From contig JAYGXS010000001.1 of the NCBI GenBank assembly GCA_036362985.1, forward strand, positions 41,440,787 to 41,504,786: a DNA stretch of 64,000 nucleotides. The letters are read 5' to 3'. Of this stretch, positions 12,050-23,599 are shown one piece after another; position 1 is the first letter of the stretch; every line of letters begins with the position of its first letter. Below the pieces are notes generated by a model that did no database searches, was not told where the DNA came from, and saw only the letters and a list, made by a program, of their open reading frames with translations. Position numbers and translations under genes: made by a program. This DNA is from Ligula intestinalis (Eukaryota; Platyhelminthes; Cestoda; Diphyllobothriidea; Diphyllobothriidae).

Positions 12050-15000
12050 CGTAGCACTTTATACCTCCCTAATCCTCTACCCTCCGCGAAGTCGGCATCA
12101 CAGAATCTATTTAATTAGCATTTTGTCTGTTTTTGACTAAATTGTGTGTATTCTCTTCCTTTTGGAAAGCAGAAATCGGGTTTCTTCACCCTTTTTTGTC
12201 AAAACAGTCCTAGTGTTGTCTACATGCGCTTCCAAGAGTTCCCAGGGCTGTGGATTGGGTGACGCCCTTCCCCCGTTTGCTCCATTGCATCTCAGCCCTG
12301 AGATCCCCTTACAGAAGTTGCACTTGTAGGCGATGAATACACTAAAATACACACTCAGTTGTATTCAATAATATGGTAGTCAAGTTACCTGATGCTCACG
12401 TACTTGTGAGGTTGCAAGTGGATAATCATCCTCGAGACAAAAGGTGGTAGTCCGAACCAACTGGGTGTCCAGTACTTCATACTGATTACGCCTCCAGACG
12501 AAAAGGTACTTCAAAGACTGAGCATGGGTGAGATCTGTAGTTTATATTAGACCGCCGACTGCTGGCCCGTTTGGATAACTTCCACTTAACTTAACCGCTT
12601 TATGGCCTGCGCCGTTTATATCACCTGAGTTAGCTAACTTCTTGCCTGTCTGTACGTAGAAACACTGTGACTAAGCTGATTTGAACAGAAATATGGTGCT
12701 ATACTGTGACATAATCAGTTATTATAAATACTGTGCTTACAAATAAACGTCTGGAGATGCACAGTCCAAAGGGCATTGTAAAACTACGCGGGATATTCGA
12801 AAAAATAGCAAGAGTATTAGAAAACAACCGGAGGACGTAGTTTTCCGAAGCAAATAATAAAATGTAAATTGACCGGTAGGAATATAAACTGCTGGCTGAG
12901 GGGGTTAACTGTTAATTTCACGAGCATCTCAATGATCGGATAAAAATCTTAAGCTCGTAGCGGGTGAATACTTGCGTTACTAAGGAGTCGATTGCGGAGT
13001 TAGCCGGATCACTCTGGCAGGTCGTGGAGAAATAAGGAGCTGTAGAAGGAAAAAGAGATGATTCTATCTTGATTATTATAATGCTTTGCATCGAAGAGCC
13101 ACGGTCAACTTGCAGACGACGTCATTTACCAGCGTTTGTTTCAGACGTATTTTCTAGCCCCTTCTCCGGGAGGCGATAAGAAGTACTATTTCTACACAGA
13201 GTTTTCAAATGATCCCATGCAGCTGCTAAATTCCACTATGGGTAACAACTTTGTTTCTTGAAAAGACGACCCGAATTGGACTGGGGCGTCTGAGTATCGT
13301 TATTCGTCAGACCGTGGTCATTGTCTTGTTGAAAGACGTGTGGGAGATGAGTTTTGAGGGAGAATACCAGGTGTTGGAAAACACACAAAATATGCCCTCG
13401 TCTGTTTTAACCCATAGGTCGAAACGGTTACGGGGGGTGCAAGGCTAAGTAGAATACGATTCCTTAAAGCCATCAATGAGAGTTGAGCGCCTGATAAGGA
13501 TTAAGTGGAGTGACCACTGTAAACTACAGACCCGAAGAACAACCTGCCACTTCTTCTTGATGCACTGAATATCCCGCACAGCCTACTATCTGCTATAGCA
13601 CCTATTAAAACATCAGAAAATTATATATCAAAATCTGTAGGCTTATTAGAAGAGTCATTTTGACCTCTGAGTCGCTATATATTTGTCAATAAATAAGTTG
13701 ACATAATACTGGTATGAATTCATGCAGCAAATGTACTCTGTCAGCGTTCAGGAAAATTCTCTGTGGTAGGTGTATCTCGAACTACGATGCATTCTATGTT
13801 TTCAACCCTCCATTATCCAGAGTAGCTCCTTTAATTGACTGCACATGGAAGACTAACATCACAGAGGCGAAACTGAGTGTGTTTCGGATCGAAGGTAGGT
13901 TCTTTATGTGCCACTATGGACACGCTAGGCATATGGGGTAACTGGCAGGTTCCATCTTTTCGGTGTTCCTGTCAGTCCAGGCTTATATCCTAAAGGCACC
14001 AGTGTCAATTCTTTCTTTCGACACAAAGCCTAGAAATGACGTTTGAGTCTTCTACTGGCGAAGCCGGAGCACCTAGCAGTCCGAAATCAGGACGTTGCAG
14101 CGCAGTAGGCTGGGATAAGGCAGAGGGTGAAGGCTTCACGCCCTTTCACGCACTGCTCATCTCTCTGACTGCTGCCGGTGCAGGAGTTGTTACATTGGGT
14201 TGCAAAAGCACAAAACCGGCGGTGTCCGTATTGATGTTCGCGCTTCGGTGGGGGAAACCTCTCGAGGCAGTACCCAAAATTTACCGTGTTACGGTAAAGC
14301 GGTTTTCAACAAAAGACAGAGCGGAGACATATTGGAACGTGGAATGCGGCGGGAAAGGCAAACGACCACTCCCCTCTCCCCGCGCCGCCCACGCTTGAAT
14401 ACGCCCGCGCGAGTTCCCTAGTCGCAATTGTGTCTAACGCGCCTGGCAGGGGGAAAGAGGGGCGAGTTTCGAGGACCCGTGGCTTGCTGACGCACTGCCA
14501 TGTCAGAATAGAGGATGGGCCGCTTTCTAGCACATTCACTGTCACAAGAAACTTGGAAGAGTGTGTACAAGTTGCTCCTCTCTTGGGCCAAATGCAACGG
14601 TGGTGTATGAGGGTTCTTTCTCAAAGTTTGACCGACCAAATATTTAAGGCCCAGGGGGCCCATTCATTACAACCTGTAATGTAAATGTGGAGCCCAGTTG
14701 GGACAGAGCACACTTTCATTATGAAGGCTGGAAGATGGGGACGAGAGAGGGAATAAAGGGTCGAAGTGAATAATTTTTTTATGTTTCAAAACTACGCACA
14801 TCGTGTACTCCGAAGCCGAAAGGGTGCGCATAGACAGGGAGGTGATACGATATGTTTATTGAAATTACCAGTGACTGTGACATCGTGAGAATTGTCTGCT
14901 CAGGTGATAGGCCATACCATGAAAGGCAGGTTTTTCCAGTGGTGTGGAGGCTACGCGACATATGTGATGTGAGCTGTGAGTTTCGTTGTTCAGTATCAGT

Positions 15001-15140
15001 ACCAGTTATTTGAGGGGAAGGTAGGCGAATGCCCTTGAGCCCCCTATTGGTAATGAGGAGACTAAAATGTATAGATAGGAAAGAAAAGTGGACATATACC
15101 CCCAGCTACGAGCTGTGAACAAATACTTTAATTACATGCT
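12050..15140. other. Unassigned intergenic sequence
   Basis: No domain or repeat boundary is recognisable. It includes a GC-richer patch at 14030-14460 carrying the 120-codon ORF listed separately, and otherwise only short overlapping ORFs. Confidence 0.35.
14036..14398 (+). CDS. Hypothetical 120-codon ORF, probably not a gene
   Basis: This ORF starts at ATG and ends at TGA within a GC-richer island. The predicted product has a short hydrophobic stretch around residues 39-57 (LLISLTAAGAGVVTLGC) followed by a basic C-terminus. I recognise no family. Overlapping ORFs exist in another plus frame (14200-14421) and on the minus strand (14306-14545), which is what a GC-rich repeat gives by chance. 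It is listed only because its composition is somewhat protein-like. Confidence 0.12.
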   Translation: MTFESSTGEAGAPSSPKSGRCSAVGWDKAEGEGFTPFHALLISLTAAGAGVVTLGCKSTKPAVSVLMFALRWGKPLEAVPKIYRVTVKRFSTKDRAETYWNVECGGKGKRPLPSPRAAHA

Positions 15141-15151
15141 TGCAAAATAAT

Positions 15152-15422
15152 AGCGACGAGTTGATGAACATTCACCAATCACTAACAGAACTCTCTCGTC
15201 CCATTCTGCTTTGGGACACACCCTCGAGCCCCGCCAAAAGCCGCATAGAGTCTAATAGTTTAGGCAGATTAACATGACCCACAAAGACCAGGGAGACTGG
15301 AATGGACATTTCTAGCTCATTAGCTGTCATCAGCCAGTCATACCCAACCCCGAGCGGTGCACTACTTGAGGCTCGAACCCGCAACCGTTTTATAAGAACT
15401 CCAATGTTCTAACCATTCAGCG
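15152..15422 (-). mobile_element. tRNA-derived SINE, near full length
   Basis: Read on the minus strand, a tRNA-like head contains an A-box-like tggttagaacattgg (15401-15415) and a B box gggttcgagcc (15370-15380), the internal RNA polymerase III promoter. The body follows with ctgatgacagctaatgagct and gaaatg (about 15305-15340), then ccattccagtctccctggtctttg, and a tail ending gaatgttcatcaactcgtcgc. The same body recurs at 24702-24882, 24912-25136, 62307-62490, 63035-63300 and 63330-63450. It codes for nothing; such elements move using LINE enzymes. The ctgatga...gaaat block resembles a hammerhead core, as known in schistosome SINEs. Confidence 0.8.
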
Positions 15423-15429
15423 TTATTTT

Positions 15430-17340
15430 GAAACACGCAGACAATGTGGCACTCATATAAATTTGAATAGAGGACTTAAAACTCCATCCTTAGATGCACA
15501 AGACAGCCTCACTTTCCTCTGTAATAAATGCACATGACTTTATGCCGCCAGTTATACGGTCTTTGATAAGCTTGCAGTCTGTCTATAGCACGTTTTAACA
15601 CCTTTATGACTGAATTAGTGGTGTTCTACAGTTTTATTTGGGTTGATTTTCAATCGAAACTGTTCATTTAAAACAAGTTGAGCCTTTTATAACTTCACTC
15701 ATTCTTTCCGCTCTTCCGTAGATGAGCATTAAACTTTTAAACTGACGCCAAAATTGCACTAGGAGTTCTCCGGTTAGGTTGTTGTGCGCTTCTTAACTGG
15801 GAGCTAGCGGGCTTTCTAACGGAATAAGCTTTATCAGACTGAAAAGTACTTGAGTGCCGTTAGCTAACACTAAACTTCAATTGCATAGAGCGTCCTTATA
15901 TGCATCTCAGCTGTTTGAAGGAGCATAGGCTATTTTAGGCAACCTTGTAATCCCTGGCAAGAGGAAGCCCCAATTACAAGGAAAAATATTCTCAGTCCCA
16001 TACTTGGGATATTTCCCATCGCTGGAAACTCATGTCTCAAGCTCAGGTCGCAAGTTCTGCTAGGATATGATAGAAGTGAATAGGCCAAAAATATATACAG
16101 ATATTTTAGCCGGTCATGTGCTGTTGGCAACAGTTATCTTCACGCCATTGGCGTTTAGGATGAAATATGTTTTACCACCCATTCCAGCGACAACCACCAT
16201 GTGCTCCGCAGCAGGGTGGGTGCATTGACGGTACTACCTTAGTTTATAGTAATAGTATCGTTGGAGAGCATATACCCCACCCTTTTATAAGGATGCTCCG
16301 CCCAATCAGATCTGCCCTACTCTACTCTACGGAGAATTGAAGAAGTGTGAATATATGCGTTCAATTCGAGAAGAATAGTTCTACAATTTGGTCTCAGTCA
16401 GTTGCGTAGATAACGATCCCCGGTCAAAGTACTTCAATGGAAATGGTTTCTAAGGTAGTTTTTAGAGACATTTTTACAAAACAGAATCTTGTTGAAAATC
16501 CTAGTTTGAAATAAGACAGCACCATAACACAAAAAGTTGTCCTCTATTTTGACCTATTATTTGAACGCTCACATCATCAACTACGCGTAATCAACTGAAA
16601 TGATCTTCAAAAACTCTCATATGCTGCGAAACGTAGATAATGCTTTCAGAAGAAGAAAATGCGATTGCTGGAACATGAAGTTTATTGGTCTGAAGTTTCG
16701 AATTCTTGCTCGAACCCATCACTAGGGACAGTCGCAGATAAGGGATCTAGGAAAAGGACAAGGTTTTTTCACCGTTGGCTCATTTTACCCAGTTCATTGT
16801 AGTGGCAACACCCATCTTTTTAAATGTTCTGTTGAACCCATGCATTTCCTAGCTGTTCTGTACCAGTAGGGAGTTCAAAGGCATTTACCTACATTTTCCT
16901 GAATAAACGCTCAAATGGCATTCACCTCTAATAAACCTGACCTGACCTGACGAAAGAACAGGCAAGCAAGCAGTGTTCATAGGGAAAAGTTCATTGCAGT
17001 CTGGGGTTGCAAAAAACAATTTCTGTTTTTGATCATTGAAGGCTGAGTTGAATTCGTGCTACATAGCCTCTGATTAGGAAACGTTTCCTTTATGGTTTAC
17101 TAGGTTAGTGGTTTCGAGTGGTAGTTAACCCCTTCCTATTTCTAGCATTCACCCGCTTTACCTGAGCTCTTCTCGAATGAGTTCTTAAGGCCAGGTGAGG
17201 AGCTGGTTGATCCATATTAAGATAACCTGATGATCATTAAGCCGCCATGCTCCCTGGAGCCCCTTTCTGAGTATTGATTACGTCAATCCGCGATATAAAC
17301 CTTGCCAAAAGGTAAATTAGCTGGTAGCTTGGACACCTGC
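15430..17340. other. Unassigned intergenic sequence
   Basis: No gene is recognisable. A short (CCTGA)n run lies near 16939-16955 (cctgacctgacctgac), the type of short tandem tail left by some LINE insertions, but no LINE body is visible beside it. Confidence 0.35.
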
Positions 17341-17352
17341 AACTCCCTAGGA

Positions 17353-17605
17353 CCGGGGTCGGTAACCCATGGCTTGCGAGCCAGATGTTGCTCTTTTGAT
17401 GATTGCGTCTGGCTCTCTCAGATAAAATTGGAATTCGACACTTCAAATTTTGTGATTTTGGTTCCTCCATGAATAAATCCAGAGGCTTATTATACTCACA
17501 TTCAATTGAACTCAATCTTAAAATATATTATATGGCTCTCACTGAAATATATTTTCAAATATTTGCTTTCTTGGCTCTCTGAGTCAAAAAGGTTGCCGAC
17601 CCCTG
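17353..17605. mobile_element. Non-autonomous hAT-type MITE with 8-bp target-site duplication
   Basis: A 253-bp element bounded by terminal inverted repeats: ccggggtcggtaacc at the left end (17353-17367) and ggttgccgacccctg at the right end (17591-17605), whose complement is caggggtcggcaacc. Subterminal blocks also pair (cttgcgagccagatgttgctc on the left; ttcttggctctctgagtc on the right both carry ggctc/gagcc modules). It is flanked by ccctagga (17345-17352) and ccccagga (17606-17613), an 8-bp duplication with one mismatch, as expected for the hAT superfamily. There is no transposase ORF, so it would have needed a transposase in trans. Confidence 0.85.
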
Positions 17606-17619
17606 CCCCAGGATGTCGT

Positions 17620-19130
17620 GATTTCGTTCGAAATGGCTTCATAAGTATCTCCCATGAAAACTGTTAAGATGACAGAAATAAAGCAACTCTGGCAAAAGGG
17701 ACATTGTCGAAGTTGTTGGTAACAAGATATTCCCCAATCGCGTGAATAATGTATCAAAGAAAAGTTGCGTGCCATTTTTTACGTAAGAAGTTAAGACAGA
17801 ACACGATGTCTACTAGAACTAGAAATATGCCTTGGCATTATATCGTATTTACGAGTATATTCAAGGGCTATGAATGGTATTTCGTGAGTGGTGATTTAGC
17901 ATGCGGCCCAAACTACTTAAAGATCATTATAGTCCGCATTCTGCAAAGGTTTCGGAGAATAAATGTTATTTAAGAAGCCTCTGTGAGTAATCCGAATTTC
18001 ACCGACTGCAAATGCTGTTTTGCTTCAAACTAGCTGCAGCAAAGCGTTTCTCAAACTTATTGCTTGCGCGTGGGAAAATCATTCGACAATTCATTTACCT
18101 TTAGCACGTTTGAGTCTAAGTTCCAATCACTAATTTACAGACAAAAGTCCTAAACGATTCTAAGTGCCAATCGCAGTGTTAAAGAGGAATACATTGTTGT
18201 CAAAACGAGGTTGCGATGTCGGTTAAAGGAACCTATGTGCTACGAGAAACGGCACAGCAACAGCCGTGGAGCATTTTAACGAGAACAACGTTTAATAAAG
18301 ACACGCGCGCAACCGCAAAATTACTGTGCGATCGCCCCCCCTCCCCCCACAGATCACGGGTTGACCCCATGCGGGGCCGGGCGTACGAGTGACCTCACAT
18401 TCATCAGAGTGGCCCGCGATGCTATTGTGGCACTGTCATCTTGACGTGACGCCCACGCGGCAGCTGAGCTCGGTCCCCAATTGTCAGGACTGTCAGGCGC
18501 GCACTATGCGGGCAACCGGCGCGATAACGGGTGTGCCGGGGGATCTGACGGACGGCTAAGCATAGAGGGGGATGGAGAGAGGGGGAGGGCAGGGTTCACG
18601 TCTTGCCTGACGGTCGGGTCCTCTGATTGTCACCCCTTGGAAACTGGGAGGGTTTTTACGGCTACTCGGTTTGCGCACACGGACTGCCGTTACCGCTCGC
18701 GCTGCCCCCCCTCTGGTTCTCGGTTTGACCATCGACCTGTGTGGTATCGACAGAGTTGCGCGAACGAGTTCAAGATTGTGATCAGCATACGAATTATTGG
18801 AGGCAAACAAGTGTGGTAAGCAAGTAGTTGTCCTTCTGCTCGCTACTGACGCAACTGAGAGGATGTCTAGTCTTAGGTTGGCCGTGCTTTCATCGCAGTA
18901 ATAACTAGGTCCTTCCAAACTCCACGGGCTTGATAAGTCAGCAGCCAATCTCACTTCTTATCCCCACTCAGACCTGGGAGGTCCGCACTGGATGTTTAAC
19001 TGCGGATCTTAATTATTAACTATGAATTCTTAATAAAACAGTCTTAGTATTAAAACATGACTCAGCACAGATCACTAATGTGGTCTCCTCAACAAAATAT
19101 AGGAGAAGGAACGCAATTTAAAGACGAATA
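17620..19130. other. Unassigned intergenic sequence
   Basis: No gene is recognisable. The part from about 18300 to 18800 is GC-rich with C runs (18336-18348) and gives overlapping ORFs on both strands (18481-18819 plus, 18556-18954 minus) that have no identifiable domain. Confidence 0.35.
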
Positions 19131-19143
19131 ACTAGTCCCATCT

Positions 19144-19213
19144 TCCAACCCCAACACTAACCTCAACTCAAACGTTAGTGCTAACCCCAACCTTAACTCT
19201 AACCATAATGCTG
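19144..19213. repeat. Degenerate telomere-like CTAACC/CCAAC repeat
   Basis: A run of variants of aaccccaaccctaac (caaccccaacactaacctcaac, gctaaccccaaccttaactctaacc). It looks like a decayed array of a 6-7-bp CCTAAC-like unit. It could be interstitial telomere-like DNA or a decayed minisatellite. Confidence 0.5.
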
Positions 19214-19317
19214 AACTCGACCCTTTCATAACATAACGATAACCGAGTGAATGAGAAAGTTCGCGTTCCAGGTATCTGCTTGGATAAAGAAGGAGATGAG
19301 TCGAGCACTGGATAAAT

Positions 19318-19530
19318 TAATTTATTGTCCTGAGCTTTCGGCTCCACACGAGAAGCCATCGTCAGAGAAAATGGGAAGATAGTAAGCGTTGGCTACGCGT
19401 GAATGGGTTTGGTAGGGGGAGGGGGTGGCACTTGTGATTGGTTCATGTCTACGTTGCGTCCATTCCCATGACGATAACCTTAGGTGCGATATGTGTTGCG
19501 AGTATGAGACTTTCACGGTTCACCGTGGCT
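19318..19530 (-). repeat. Repeat fragment with hammerhead-like core
   Basis: On the minus strand this piece ends ctctgacgatggcttctcgt, then gtggagccgaaagctc, then aggacaataaattaa. That is a CUGANGA box, a GGCU/AGCC helix and a GAAA box (19335-19365), followed by an AT-rich end as in a retroelement 3' terminus. The upstream part includes a gggggagggggtggcac tract on the plus strand. I believe it is the 3' end of a dispersed retroelement, but no coding domain is attached. Confidence 0.45.
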
Positions 19531-19539
19531 GAGAAGGCA

Positions 19540-21185
19540 GTCAGCTAACACATTCATCAGACACACCATCGGCCCAGTGTGCGTTGTGTTTGGTAGCTGT
19601 TGAGTGAACCGGGAGTCAGACGGTGAGGGTTCCTTCTAATCCTTCGATGTGCATCAAGGAAGCCAGGTCGTGCTGTGGCGCGCGCTGACGGGTTCGCCGG
19701 CACTATTAGCCGCAACGTCCATCCCACAGCAGATGACTGACTGGCTTGAACGGTGGCTTGATGCTGGAGGTGGGAGAGCGTGAGGTCGACGGCTAAGTGC
19801 ATTCTCTTCCCTATAAACAATCTGACGCGCTCGAAGCTATCACGGTGCGCCGAAAGCCGCAACTTGGGGGATTGTCAACTGAAGGGATACCTCTGACTGC
19901 GCGGTCAGTTGCCAGTGTTTGATTTATTGCCTGGCGGACTGAGAGTTAAGCTGCAATGGCTTCTACTTAATGTGGCCTTTGTGGTACTCCCACTCAACTG
20001 GGATCCTAGCCAGATGTGGGGGCACACATAGGGGTGGCTTCGACCGCGCCAGCCAACTGCGCCCGATCCCGCCTCCGATCTTGTTCACTTGGCTTCACTC
20101 CGGGCACAGGTGAGTGAGGGAAGGGAGAGTGCGGTAAATGTTCCACAAGTCTTCTATCACTTAAAACTCATTCGCGCGCAACTCACGGCGTTTTTGTGTC
20201 CAGCTTGCTGAAGTACGTGGTGGACATAGTCGAAATCGACTGTCGAACTAAGGACGCACGCAGTTCCACGGTGAGCAGAAGGAACGCACAAAAGTATACG
20301 AGTACTCAGGATTCCTTCAGGGTTTTGTCATACGCTCAAGCAAAGCTGGTTCACGTGGCTTTCCATCTGAATATCAGTCTGTTATTGTTTAAGAGTTAAT
20401 ACCGTTAATCCCGTGACTTTTTTATAAATGGTATATTTGTAGTTTCAATGAACTACTTTTTGCTTTGCAAAGTTGGTTATCAGCGGGTGTTTGCACCCTA
20501 CTTACCAACCTCCGTATGCGCATTGATTAATATTCCTTGTTTTTAATGGCTACTTACAATTACACAATAGCACGCTTGTTGAAAACAAGTGCACACACGA
20601 CAATGCCCCCACATAGTCTCAGGTGTAGGTTGGGAAACATTTTGCGTACTGATCTCGAGATGAAACTCTTAATCCACCAACTTATTCAAGAGCGCCTATT
20701 GTAGGTGAAGAAACCATGTAGACCGTACAATTTACCCTAACCAGCGTCGTAATGGCCTATGTAGAAGTTCCAGGCAGGAGCTGGAGGAAGAGTGAACTAA
20801 GGTAAAAAAAGAATGCGATTTTGCCGTCAACTCACTACTGTAAATCAATGACCTTTGCATTCGGTATTGTCTATTTCACGTGAAGAAATAGGAAGAATCC
20901 AGTAAAGCAACTGTTTTTTAAAACCCGTAATAATTAATAGATACTCTAACTTTCTACTGTTTGGCAACGACCATACTATACGTTGAGAGTAATATGAAAG
21001 AATATGTTCCCGAGCGATTAACAACAGGACTAGTTACAAATGCAATTATATTAGTACGGCTTTGTTCGCTTGAATTTTTTGCATCAACTGGTTTTATCCT
21101 CATTCAAAGCTTAAGTTTACTTACCCTAATTGTTCACATTTTCAGAATTTTACGTTTTGGTGTTTCTAAACAACGTAATTGTTAG
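19540..21185. other. Unassigned intergenic sequence
   Basis: I see no recognisable gene or element here. The small ORFs (20196-20399, 20961-21185) have no features worth interpreting. Confidence 0.35.
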
Positions 21186-21190
21186 TAAAA

Positions 21191-21570
21191 GCGAGTACGC
21201 GAGCCCCAGGAAGAAATTGAGAAGATGTGATCGCGGGGGCAAGACTTTTAGTCACCTGACGTTTAGACATTCCCCGCAGATTTTTCATCAGAGACATCAG
21301 CAGACATTCCACCACGCGTGATGCAAGTTCAGCAGGTCAGAGCCCGCATGCCGGTCAACAGACGACCAACACTCAAGAAGGCAATTAGCGTTAATTGTTG
21401 TTATCATAAGTGTGCAGTTATGACTGCATCCCATAAATACTACCACTTCCTGTGCATGTATTACCTCTTTCTGCAACTGTTTTCTGCAGGTGTCTCTGAT
21501 GAAGAATCCGTGACGCCTGTCGAAACGTCCAGCGAATAAAAGTCTTGTCCCAGCGATCGCATCTTCTTCT
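21191..21570. repeat. Inverted-arm interspersed repeat, copy 2
   Basis: It has the same architecture as 1504-1806. The left arm is about 21225-21310 and the right arm about 21478-21570, in opposite orientation. The right arm reads tctctgatgaagaatccgtg then acgcctgtcgaaacgtc (hammerhead-like core at 21496-21526) then aataaaagtcttgtcccagcg. The left arm is its decayed reverse complement. Both copies begin with a gcgag...cccaggaag block, so the element edge is near there. The spacer (about 165 bp) differs from copy 1. Confidence 0.6.
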
Positions 21571-21587
21571 TCTCCTTCGTCTCAAGC

Positions 21588-21720
21588 AAGGTAACATGAA
21601 GTTATTAACCACAATATGTCTTTTTTAAAAGAAAATTTGTCCCTCTTGTGTTGTAAAACTTTCGGGGACGCAGCGTGGGCTGATTTTGTGAAACAGGAGT
21701 TTTCATGTTAAATTCACGAG
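21588..21720. repeat. 132-bp direct repeat, left copy
   Basis: It matches 22341-22473 in the same orientation, with shared text such as aacatgaa.ttattaacc, then ggggacgcagc.tgggctgattt, then caggagtttt and ttaaattcacgag. Identity is about 80% by eye. The copies are 753 bp apart, start to start. The left copy directly abuts the inverted-arm element ending near 21570. Confidence 0.75.
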
Positions 21721-22340
21721 GTCTTGTAATATGGACAATTGACTGTATTGTGTACGAGTAGCTCTTTTGGTCACTATGGGTATTTAATTTTTGATAAGCG
21801 CTTTGCTGAGGTCGGTGTCTTAGCCGTTCTGCTATCCAACATATAAAATACCGGCAAAGGTAGTTTAGTTAGTGCACCCCATATACCCCTTGTACGTTTC
21901 CGATTACACCTGAAAATTCTGTCAACATTTATTAGTCACTGAGCCACATTTCCAGATACGAACTAATAAAATATCTTACCCCGTGAAGTCCCAATCGGAG
22001 CAATCAATCGAAACTCTGACTTAATCCAACGCTTCTCAAATAAGGTAGAATCGGAGGAGAAAACAGGCTGTTCTCTTGAAATTATGTTGGAATGCATGTT
22101 CGAGCTGTGGAGTTTTTACTAACGGCCGCACTTTATATCGCACGTAACGTGAAAGAGGCTATCTCCAAAAAATTCCCAAAAAGAGTATTTGAAACACAAT
22201 TCTACCTATACTGCTGCTCCATTCCTTCGTTTTGAGCATTTACGGGCTTTCTATACATTAAAAACTCAAGTTTACACAGCTAAACACCGCTTAGGTTTTC
22301 TAAAATTTTTGCTTTTCTAAAAAATTAGGTAGTTCTAAAC

Positions 22341-22473
22341 AAGTTAACATGAATTTATTAACCGAAATATGCCCCTTTTTAATGAAAAGTTGTTCCTTTA
22401 CCGTTGTAGAACTTTGGGGGACGCAGCTTGGGCTGATTTTCAGCAACAGGAGTTTTCCTTTTAAATTCACGAG
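22341..22473. repeat. 132-bp direct repeat, right copy
   Basis: Partner of 21588-21720. The pair could be the terminal repeats of a short non-autonomous element (about 885 bp end to end) or a local duplication. No coding domain lies between them. Confidence 0.75.
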
Positions 22474-23422
22474 AATTCATGAGATGGGCAAATGCCTTTA
22501 GATATCCTAATGTAACGAAAGAAAAGCGTATCGTTTTAATTGCATTTTGAAAGGCCAACACCCTTCGTAGCGAAAACATGACTGAGATTGCATTTGGTAG
22601 GGGAATCTTTATAGACTATTGCCGTGCAAAAAGTGTGTTAATGTGTTGAGGAAAATGCAACAGCCCTTCTCACCCCCTATTCTAAAATGCCATTCAATTT
22701 CAAGCTGCATTCAACTTGTTCATTGTTTTAACTTCAGTATTTCCCCGTGTCTATACGTACATAAGGATAAGGGAGAAAAGGCAACACAATTTAAGTTGGC
22801 CGTCGTTAAGGAAGAAACCATAACTACTGAGGTTAAATAGGATACGCAAACGGGACCAATAAAAGGACAATTTCTGGCTTATTCGCACAGATCAACCAAC
22901 GGTGCCGAAAGCCTGGATTGCACGCTCGGGGCACTTGATCACCATTATAATATGGGCCCACTTAATTTCGGTTGAGATTAAAAGTTTTCAGCCACGTGGA
23001 TATTCCGTGCATATACCTATTCTAGTGAGAGGAGAAACATGATAAAATAAGTCTGAAGCAGTCACTTCAGTAGCTCAGTCTGCGTAGGCAAATTTTTCAA
23101 AATATACTGCTATTCAACACGCTACGGCGTGGGCTGTAGATCTTCTGTTGCAAAACCACATGAAAATATAGTTTCCCATCTTATAATCAGGCTAGATCAA
23201 TGCGTGCCATTCTCGCGAAACGCTGAACTCCGGATATTGCGCTCGCGTGACCGAGCTTGTCTCTATACGCACTTCAGTTCATAAAAGGGTCAAACCCGGA
23301 TTTCCAACTGTCCAAGCTGACTATGGTCGCCTGCAGTGACAGTTGGTGGCGAGGCAGTGACGAACTTCGGTTTGATGAAATGCTTATGACCCATCTACTA
23401 TACATATATATGATGGCGTGGT

Positions 23423-23508
23423 TACGGAATATGTATGTGCCTTGGACCTCATATATGTTCCGGAACACTTGTGAGCTCCAAGGCACAACAGGACATACAT
23501 ATTCCGTA
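23423..23508. repeat. Imperfect hairpin repeat
   Basis: The left arm tacggaatatgtatgtgcct followed by tggacctca pairs with the right arm tgagctccaaggcacaacag followed by gacatacatattccgt. The loop carries a small palindrome (tgttccggaaca). The flanking text 23343-23400 (gaggcagtgacgaacttcgg, cttatgacccatct) recurs near 52673-52740 and, inverted, near 53300-53365, so it belongs to a dispersed repeat family. Confidence 0.65.
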
Positions 23509-23599
23509 TCCAGATTTGTGAGCTCCACACTATCAGCATATTTCCGATCACAGTCAAAAAACAACGGGGCCGTGGATAAATGGTAGTGTTACACTCAAT

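Noticed and set aside
15370..15415. Possible tRNA gene (A and B boxes)
   Set aside because: The anticodon arm and acceptor pairing do not form; the boxes belong to a SINE head repeated elsewhere.
18481..18954. GC-rich ORFs of 112 (plus) and 132 (minus) codons
   Set aside because: Both strands are open because stop codons are rare in GC-rich DNA; composition is Arg/Ser/Pro-rich with no domain.
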